From NCBI GenBank assembly GCA_015232355.1, contig JADFZW010000006.1, positions 62,001 to 126,000 of the forward strand: a stretch of DNA of 64,000 nt, read 5' to 3'. The position numbers were made by a program, and so were the translations under genes. The notes below the pieces were generated by a model. That model was not told where the DNA came from. It made no database searches and saw nothing but the letters and a program-made list of their open reading frames with translations. The DNA comes from Oligoflexia bacterium (lineage in GTDB: Bacteria > Bdellovibrionota > Bacteriovoracia > Bacteriovoracales > Bacteriovoracaceae). Shown here in pieces: positions 57,054-64,000 of the stretch; position 1 is the first letter of the stretch; every line of letters begins with the position of its first letter.

Positions 57054-60000
57054 TCAACGAAAAAGCATTACCTTTTGAGCTAGGCCGTTAGCAGAAGAGA
57101 TATCTGATGATATATTAATCTCTACGGCCTTTGCTTTAATCACTTCCCGATTTTTAATTGAATATAGATTTAATGATTCATCATTTCGATGAATTTCATT
57201 AATATATTTTTCAAATATAAATGGAGATAAGATCAAGCTTCCTTTGGTTTTAGAAATATTATCCAAAGTAAATATCATGTAGGATAGATCAGATATATTA
57301 TTGGCCACAATTTGTTTTTTACTTTTAAGATATGTACCCGATATCTCTTTAATATTTTTCTTTGCTAAATTAGGATCAAAAGATATTTGATCTATTCTGA
57401 AACCTAACTTTGATTCCACGCCTTTTACGGTTACAAAAACACCATTTAAATCGCTTATCTCAAATGGTGATATTTGTGACTTTATGATTTCCGGATTAAT
57501 AACTACTGCTTTTAATTTTGAATCTTCTGCTATATCTAATAGACCATAGGTAGCAACTAATTCATTACTATTTTTATCATTATCCTTTACTGATAATTGA
57601 TATGAGATATTTAAAAAACCCTTTTTAACAATTGGTGCAATTGTTTTTGAATCTGTTGTTTCTGATGCGGAATTAATTCTTACTATCTCAAATACATTTT
57701 TTTCACTGTCGTTTTCGCTTTTATTTTTAAATCCCTCTAATGATAAATTCATATTTTCAAGTTGAAATAGTTCCTTTGCTTGAAATTTCTCAAGCATGTT
57801 TTTATATTCAAACTTAGTTGTTTTTATTTTTAATAAATAAGAGATACCATTTTCAATAACAGTATATCTTATAGGACTACCTAGAGAATATTCGACTTTT
57901 AATTGTCCATTAATCTTAACTAAATTTCCTTCATATAGTTTTACTATTTTAATTATTTTATTTTTTGTATTTACAGTTAAATCATTTGATAATTGTGATA
58001 ATTGATCTACCTCTACCCCCTTAATAGTTACATTTTTACCAATAAACTTATTAATCAAGTCTTCACGAATCTGGTTATTAACTTTCAAATTATATGCAAC
58101 TTTTAAAGTGCCATTTGTAGTACGTATATCAAAAAATTTATATTCACCATTTGCAGAGTTTGAGGGATTATTCAAAATACCCTCTGAAAATATATATTTT
58201 TTATCAGTATTTCGTTTTTTTATTTTTTCAAATTTTTTAATCTTTATGGCCTTAATTAATTCAGCTCTATTTAAAGCACGTGATCCAACATTAAAGAAAT
58301 GACCTTGTAATATAATAGTAGATTTGTCTAATAAAAGAGAATCAGCTAAAGATCCATCTTCAAAACGAGTTTGATATTCATTAATTAGAGTTTTTTCTTC
58401 ATTTGGTGAAGTATAAAAGGGAACGAATTCTTTCTTTGATCCCTGTGTAACCTCAAGTCCAAATAACAAATTTCCTTCCTCATCAAATAAAGATCTAAAA
58501 TTTCCTTCAAGCTTGCCATTGGCATTTAGATTGGGAGTTAAATTGGGAATTGAATTTCCATTTATCTTAACATCTGTTATTCTTATTACCGATAATTTAT
58601 CGTCAGTTGTTTTTATTCCTTCAAGTGTTACACTTTTACCATCAAGTTCCACTGGATGTTTAATCATTAATCTTTTTAGTAAATCCTCATCAATTTTATC
58701 TACAATATATTTATTTCCTAATGAATTTTCAGAATAAAATTCATATGTTCTTCTTTTAGAGGGACGACTTATTGGTGGAATTGGTCTTTGTTGTTGATCA
58801 TCTGGAGACATTTGCTCAATAAAGTCAGAAGGAAGTGTTTCCACTATTCTTTTACTGAAACGAACTCTAGTAAGTTCAGACCCATTATCAATCCAAAATG
58901 CATAATGTGACGATCTTTTATCTTCCATCATGCTTATTACTCGAATAGTACCAGTGAATTTATTCATCGTTTTTTTTATATCAGCAATTTCCGTATCTAT
59001 AAAATCAATAATCAAATAATTATTTTTAGATATAGTGCCATTTATAGTTACATAATTATTGGCCAAATATGGTGTCCATGTTATGGATGGTAAATTAGCA
59101 TTAGTATTAACATTAGAACTAGTTTTGATAATACTATCTTCTTTATGTACAATTTTATATTTTGAACCATCGTTTGCGTAAAAATATTCACCTCTTGTTA
59201 TATTGTATTTACCTAGCAAAGTTGGATAATTTTCAACACTTCCTGCATATTTTTCACTACTTTCCATGCCGTTATTTATAATAATTTTTCCTTTTAGTGA
59301 TACTGATTTACTCACCCATCGATCATTATCAATAGTTATGTTTTTTACAACTATTGATTTTTTAACTCCTAACTCCTCTGGTGCAGAATAAACATCTCCT
59401 TTAACGATAATATTATTTCCTAAGAGTTGTTCAACATTTGTTAACTTATATTTTTCTAATAATTCTTTTATGATCATTTTATTCATTATTAATTGATAAC
59501 TCTCATTTTCTTGAGCTTGAGTTAGAACATAAATTGAGTTAACTATTTGATCATCTGTTTCCGAATAATCAATCACATTTATATCAAGTTTTCCTGTAAA
59601 AACATTTGAGGTTTCGGCCAGAGGTGGCGGTAACGGTAAGGATGAATTATCAGCAACAGCAACAATATCAAATAACATTAATCTTTTGCTAAAAAAATGT
59701 CTCTCGCTATTTTCACCGAAAGGATTATCTTGAGCTTCAATGGTAATTTTTTTCCCATCTAAATCTTCAATTCGAGAAATCCCAAATTTTTTACAAATCT
59801 GATTATATTCAAAACTAATTCCATTCAAATATGATTCTAAAGAAAAGCTAATCATTTCATCATTAACTTCAATAAACCAATCAAAGATAATATCTTCACT
59901 TTCATTAATCGCAGATGGAATTACATGGAAAATTCCTGTTACTTTTTTTGATTTTTTAACATTAATAACATTTAATACTTTCAATGCAGGAAGAGTTACA

Positions 60001-61058
60001 TCTTTATCGGTAACTAATGTCTCGAAATATTTAACCTTTATATTTGATTGATTATTTTTTTTAAGAAAATCTAATGGATAATTAGTTAGAATGTCTATTC
60101 CATTTGGCAAATTAGTATTTTGATATAAGAGAGGATTTTTTAAAAATAAAGAAAGCTCTTCTTCTGTTTTCCCAGTTATATTTAATACACCTGTTGCAGT
60201 TTTAAAAGCGGCCGTTGGCCCCGAAGTAATAGGAGAAGTAGAGGAGATATTAGCATCAGTAGCATAATCATATACTCTAATTGAATTTTCCATTTCACCT
60301 ATGTCTGATTGTACTAAAATGATTTCTCCCATAATAGTAATTTTTTGTCCCACTAAACTTAAGAAATCATCATCATAAATAATTTTATGAACTATTCCTA
60401 ACTCATCAGCGTAACTAAGTTTACCAGCTGTTAATAAGTAAGGTACCTCTCCATAGTAATCATCGCTCATCTCATTAAAAATACCATAGTCGCTCATTCC
60501 TGCAGGAACTAATGGATAGACTTGACCTTCGTTGTTAATATTAATTGTAAATTGAGGTGTTGGGGTACCATTTTTAATTACATATTTAACATTAAGAATG
60601 CCCGTTATATTTTTAATTTTTGATTTAACTAAAGCTGGATCTTGCAAATCTGGTCTAATCTTTATTACCTCTATAATATTAGATGACTCATTCGAAATTA
60701 ATCTACCATCAATAACAACGTTCGTTCTTTCAAACCAATAGGCACGTAGTGGTGGCAAATCATATCCTTTTTCTGTAGATAATTTAAAACTCCACTCTGG
60801 AGCAGCGGAAATATTTTTTTCATCAAAGATTAAGGAATAGATTTTTCCATCAGTTGTTTTAATTTGATACTTAGATGATAAATTATCACTATTGCTAAAA
60901 AAAATTCCTCGAACAATTATTTTTTGGCCCATTGTAGGTGGTTTTCCTGCGCCAATATAGTCAGCATTTACAATACCAATTTGTAAAATTGATATTATCG
61001 AGACTATAGATAATATAGATAGTATAGATAATATATGTTTTAAGATATTAAATCTCAT
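57054..61058 (-). CDS. Very large exported repeat protein
   Basis: A 1334-residue protein with a signal segment (ISILQIGIVNA). The rest consists of about ten degenerate units of 100-130 residues, each with a strand pattern 'G.l.v.y.l......Y.l', a 'Y....f.i..i.dL.gk.vti.G' block and a short linker; examples are GISRIEDLDGKKITIEAQ, VEQLLGNNIIVKGD and EISDLNGVFVTVKGVES. The repeated 'GKxVTIxG' strand suggests OB-like or similar beta domains. The family is unknown. The signal region is itself a short tandem repeat (ILSILSIVSIISI). It lies 37 bp downstream of the next large gene, probably in one operon. Confidence 0.7.
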   Translation of the reverse strand: MRFNILKHILSILSILSIVSIISILQIGIVNADYIGAGKPPTMGQKIIVRGIFFSNSDNLSSKYQIKTTDGKIYSLIFDEKNISAAPEWSFKLSTEKGYDLPPLRAYWFERTNVVIDGRLISNESSNIIEVIKIRPDLQDPALVKSKIKNITGILNVKYVIKNGTPTPQFTININNEGQVYPLVPAGMSDYGIFNEMSDDYYGEVPYLLTAGKLSYADELGIVHKIIYDDDFLSLVGQKITIMGEIILVQSDIGEMENSIRVYDYATDANISSTSPITSGPTAAFKTATGVLNITGKTEEELSLFLKNPLLYQNTNLPNGIDILTNYPLDFLKKNNQSNIKVKYFETLVTDKDVTLPALKVLNVINVKKSKKVTGIFHVIPSAINESEDIIFDWFIEVNDEMISFSLESYLNGISFEYNQICKKFGISRIEDLDGKKITIEAQDNPFGENSERHFFSKRLMLFDIVAVADNSSLPLPPPLAETSNVFTGKLDINVIDYSETDDQIVNSIYVLTQAQENESYQLIMNKMIIKELLEKYKLTNVEQLLGNNIIVKGDVYSAPEELGVKKSIVVKNITIDNDRWVSKSVSLKGKIIINNGMESSEKYAGSVENYPTLLGKYNITRGEYFYANDGSKYKIVHKEDSIIKTSSNVNTNANLPSITWTPYLANNYVTINGTISKNNYLIIDFIDTEIADIKKTMNKFTGTIRVISMMEDKRSSHYAFWIDNGSELTRVRFSKRIVETLPSDFIEQMSPDDQQQRPIPPISRPSKRRTYEFYSENSLGNKYIVDKIDEDLLKRLMIKHPVELDGKSVTLEGIKTTDDKLSVIRITDVKINGNSIPNLTPNLNANGKLEGNFRSLFDEEGNLLFGLEVTQGSKKEFVPFYTSPNEEKTLINEYQTRFEDGSLADSLLLDKSTIILQGHFFNVGSRALNRAELIKAIKIKKFEKIKKRNTDKKYIFSEGILNNPSNSANGEYKFFDIRTTNGTLKVAYNLKVNNQIREDLINKFIGKNVTIKGVEVDQLSQLSNDLTVNTKNKIIKIVKLYEGNLVKINGQLKVEYSLGSPIRYTVIENGISYLLKIKTTKFEYKNMLEKFQAKELFQLENMNLSLEGFKNKSENDSEKNVFEIVRINSASETTDSKTIAPIVKKGFLNISYQLSVKDNDKNSNELVATYGLLDIAEDSKLKAVVINPEIIKSQISPFEISDLNGVFVTVKGVESKLGFRIDQISFDPNLAKKNIKEISGTYLKSKKQIVANNISDLSYMIFTLDNISKTKGSLILSPFIFEKYINEIHRNDESLNLYSIKNREVIKAKAVEINISSDISSANGLAQKVMLFR

Positions 61059-61095
61059 TTCTTTAAACCCCTTGTTTAATCTTGATTAATCTTTA

Positions 61096-64000
61096 TTAAT
61101 TTTTATTAACATTATTTAATTTCAGAACTTTTATATTATATATTCCCGATGCTGGATTAGGATTGACGGTTTTAATTAAAAGATAATTTTTATCCGATGA
61201 TGACTGTACATCTTCTATCGACCAATCCTTGGCCACCTCATATTCTAATAAGGGAAAATCAAATTTTGTTTGATTTTTAAAATCAATAATAGATATCTTG
61301 TTAGCATTGTTTTTAATTAAGTATTTTGAATTGTCTACATATTGATTAACACTATAAAGATCATCAAATGTTAATAAATTATTAATTTTTAGATCAAGAG
61401 ATATGGTTAAAATATTTGTCTTTTCACTTAAGTTATCAGCGAATAAATATTCACCATCTGTAGAAAACCACACCTTTGTATAATATTTAAAAAGATTTCT
61501 ATCTATTTGATTATTACAAGCATAGATTTTATATTTAAACTTTTCCATTGAATTATAATAGAGCAATAATTTTTTAGATGAAATATATGTTAATTCCTGT
61601 CTGGGTGCTTGCGGATCATCTAAATTTGATCTCATGAAGTTGCCAATAACATTTCCTAAACTATCAAAGTCAGAGCGAATGTTTTTAAAAAGCATCGAAG
61701 ATACAACACTACTACTAACAATATCTAAAACCACAGCTTGATAACTATCATTAACATTTACCTCTTTATCTATTAACATTATTTCTTTTGAATTCTCCTG
61801 AGCAAAAATTACTTTAAATGCGGCCAGATTAGTATATGATTTATAAGTGTAATTATCATTTAAGTTAAAACTTCCCACTGTTCTTGAGTTTTCACCATCA
61901 AAGATAACAAGAAAATCATCTGCAACAAATCTGGTATTCTCCTCTGATAAATCAGCAAACTCTTTGCTTAAAATATTTACCAGTGAAAGATTTTTATAAT
62001 CAATTAGGTATAGGGATAGTACTCCATCAAGATAGCTGATTAAATATTTTGCACTTTTAGAAATTTTGACCCATGATGATTTCGTAGGAAGTGCCATGGA
62101 TTTTTTCAAGGATTCATTTTTTAAATCATAAAATATTAAATCAAATTGTACTGGTTCATTAGCATTAACAAACAAATCATCATCTCGAACTAATGGATAT
62201 AGCATATAATGATAATGATCGTTACCACTCACATTATCACTCTCATTAGTTCTAACTCGCATATTAGCAAGTGATTTTGTATTAAAAAATCCATTTAATT
62301 GCAATATTGTTTTTGTATTATTAAAATTACTTATTTGTATTTTAATTTCTCCACTTATATCTGCTGATACAATATATGTTCCCTTGGGGGAAAATTTTAC
62401 GATATTCGTCTCGTACTGTGTGGATAATCTTTGAACAACATTTAAAGTCTCCATGTTGTATACTTTAATTATCCCATTTGAGTTGGCCGTTAAAACATAG
62501 TTGTCATATGGAAAAAAATCCATTGAGTTAACTTTTTCACTATCAGAGATATGTCCATGAATTTTATGTTGACCAATTCTATATAGTGTCGTTAATTTAT
62601 CAGTAGTAGTAGCGCCAATCCATTTTCCATTTGAGGAAAAGTAGAGTTTATTAATTTTTTCACTCTCATATGATGGTATTTGAAATATGTTTAATGGTTC
62701 ATTAGTGTTGCTACTTCCTTGATTTAATATCTTCTTAAAGTTAAAAATATTTATTTTAGGATTATTAAACAAATCATATGAAACAAAATAGCTGTTATCA
62801 TTATTAAGATAACCTTCGAAATTTTTATTTTGTGTGTTTTGATTATGAATTAAATTAAAATCACTATTCGCAATTGTAGATACGGAAATATATTTTTTAT
62901 CTTTCAAATCATATATTTTAAATCCATCAATCTTCCCGTTATTACATGATAAAAATAAATAATTAGTATTATCATTTGAATTTGCAAGCTTGCACTTTAT
63001 TTTCGAAGATACAATATTTGATTGATAAACATTATCTAACTTATCATTTACAAAATCCCATGTGTTAATAAATTCTATTTCCTCTTTGGAATTATTTATA
63101 ATGTATGTTAGTTTATTCCTTTCATTATTAAAAAATAAATTCGAACACTCCCCACTCTGGCCAATAAGTCGTTTCTCCCAAGAATTATCCTCTAAATCAA
63201 TTATTTTTATCTCCCATTGCATTTTAGAATTTGAACAAAATGCCACCTTCTTATTATCAGCAGAAATAATAATATTATGTTTATATATTCCATTAATAGT
63301 TTTTATTGTTTTTACAGCTCTGGTCGATTCTAATTCACTTATTTTAGTCTCACCATTTTCAGAAGAGGAAAAGAGATAGCGCTCATTATTTGAAAAAAAT
63401 ATTTTTTTAACAATGCCTTGATGATATATCTTTTGGCCATAATCAATTTTATAACTATAAATTTCATGAAATATTTTTTCATCACCAACATGAATTTCAA
63501 GATTATAGATATTTTCTTTCTCTGGTACCTTAATAGATATTTTCCACTTTTTTTCATCAGCACTATCAACAACTTTTGTTAAGTAAAATGTTTCCAGTTT
63601 GTTTTTTGATTTGTTTTCCTGATTATTTTCCTGATTAAAATATATTGTGATGTCTTTTGCTGTAAGTGGATAATTTTTATTAATTGTAAGTTCAACAATC
63701 CTCTCTGGATCAATTTGATAAGCATTCGTCGTCTTATTTATACCTGTAATACTTTCGAAAACAGAAGGAGATGGGTCATATTGTATTAAACAGTTTTTTT
63801 CTATCTCCTCATCAAAGATATCTTTTATTTTTAGAATTACTTTTACTTGATTGTTTTCTTTTTTATATTTATTTAAAGCAGATTTTAAATCAAATTTAAT
63901 GTCTTGATCTTTGGAATTTACATCCACAAATGTACTCAATATCAAATTATCGGCCGTAATATTATTATCATCAGCTAAAACTTTTACTGTAAGTCCACCC
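61096..64000 (-). CDS. Large beta-propeller-like protein, 5' end outside the window
   Basis: The frame stays open to the right edge, so the start is not seen; at least 967 residues are present. The first visible part looks like an Ig/cell-adhesion-like beta domain (LTVKVLADDNNITADN ... IYFNQEN). From about residue 200 on, WD40/YVTN-like repeats appear: FSNNERYLFSSSENGETKI, FPYDNYVLTANSNGIIKVYN, FSPKGTYIVSADISGEIKI, FSTDGEYLFADN. It is probably exported and surface or periplasmic, like its downstream neighbour. No enzyme motif is seen. Confidence 0.75.
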   Translation of the reverse strand, partial: GGLTVKVLADDNNITADNLILSTFVDVNSKDQDIKFDLKSALNKYKKENNQVKVILKIKDIFDEEIEKNCLIQYDPSPSVFESITGINKTTNAYQIDPERIVELTINKNYPLTAKDITIYFNQENNQENKSKNKLETFYLTKVVDSADEKKWKISIKVPEKENIYNLEIHVGDEKIFHEIYSYKIDYGQKIYHQGIVKKIFFSNNERYLFSSSENGETKISELESTRAVKTIKTINGIYKHNIIISADNKKVAFCSNSKMQWEIKIIDLEDNSWEKRLIGQSGECSNLFFNNERNKLTYIINNSKEEIEFINTWDFVNDKLDNVYQSNIVSSKIKCKLANSNDNTNYLFLSCNNGKIDGFKIYDLKDKKYISVSTIANSDFNLIHNQNTQNKNFEGYLNNDNSYFVSYDLFNNPKINIFNFKKILNQGSSNTNEPLNIFQIPSYESEKINKLYFSSNGKWIGATTTDKLTTLYRIGQHKIHGHISDSEKVNSMDFFPYDNYVLTANSNGIIKVYNMETLNVVQRLSTQYETNIVKFSPKGTYIVSADISGEIKIQISNFNNTKTILQLNGFFNTKSLANMRVRTNESDNVSGNDHYHYMLYPLVRDDDLFVNANEPVQFDLIFYDLKNESLKKSMALPTKSSWVKISKSAKYLISYLDGVLSLYLIDYKNLSLVNILSKEFADLSEENTRFVADDFLVIFDGENSRTVGSFNLNDNYTYKSYTNLAAFKVIFAQENSKEIMLIDKEVNVNDSYQAVVLDIVSSSVVSSMLFKNIRSDFDSLGNVIGNFMRSNLDDPQAPRQELTYISSKKLLLYYNSMEKFKYKIYACNNQIDRNLFKYYTKVWFSTDGEYLFADNLSEKTNILTISLDLKINNLLTFDDLYSVNQYVDNSKYLIKNNANKISIIDFKNQTKFDFPLLEYEVAKDWSIEDVQSSSDKNYLLIKTVNPNPASGIYNIKVLKLNNVNKN

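Overview
The window is strongly AT-rich chromosomal DNA from a Gram-negative bacterium, most likely a Bdellovibrio-and-like organism (Bdellovibrionota, near Bacteriovorax/Peredibacter). Signs of this are the many small secreted Cys-rich proteins, an Omp85-type barrel, TolC/RND machinery, NtrC-family activators, and low GC with many in-frame microsatellites. No rRNA, CRISPR array, insertion sequence or prophage is visible. There is one tRNA (Val-GAC).

1-16 kb is mostly core: smc, an SPL-type radical SAM protein, an M23 peptidase, an anti-sigma-kinase/GNAT fusion, serS, a polyprenyl-phosphate sugar transferase, then a tlyA / LOG / histidine kinase / sigma-54 response-regulator operon. 16-23 kb holds a decayed HigBA toxin-antitoxin pair, a secreted protein with an F-box-like N-terminus, a three-repeat Cys protein, an Omp85-type barrel and gmd. 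23-26 kb holds tRNA-Val, a second two-component system and, just beyond it, six direct repeats with an exact 11-bp period abutting a promoter for a 34-codon basic peptide.

26-46 kb is the most distinctive part. A minus-strand operon encodes an ArsR-rhodanese fusion, thioredoxin, a TolC-like protein and an RND pump. Divergent from it is a plus-strand operon: zinc-ribbon membrane protein, cysteine desulfurase, PP-loop ATPase, D-Ala-D-Ala-ligase-like ATP-grasp enzyme, a 902-residue fusion (YeeE/YedE thiosulfate-type transporter + diheme magnetochrome-like segment + PDZ + two NifX-like domains) and a LemA/MamQ-family protein. This operon has a sigma-54 promoter preceded by two GCAAT-N5-ATTGC dyads 31 bp apart. 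The same pair, with the same 31-bp spacing, lies before a second sigma-54 promoter that drives an Asp/Glu racemase, an AGCS amino-acid symporter and a small Cys/His membrane protein. A PAS-AAA-Fis sigma-54 activator is encoded beside that second site and is the obvious regulator. I infer a sigma-54 regulon linking sulfur uptake and mobilisation, heme/metal-cluster handling and amino-acid/D-amino-acid chemistry.

46-54 kb has a type II toxin-antitoxin pair with a double operator, a DUF1232 protein, an MFS transporter, a second sulfur operon (cysteine desulfurase - DsrC - DsrM - DsrK - ferredoxin) and umuDC next to a broken SRAP/YedK gene. 55-64 kb is secreted or surface material: a trypsin-like protease, a 78-residue double-glycine-leader peptide with a Pro/Arg-rich core, and two very large repetitive proteins; the last runs off the right edge.
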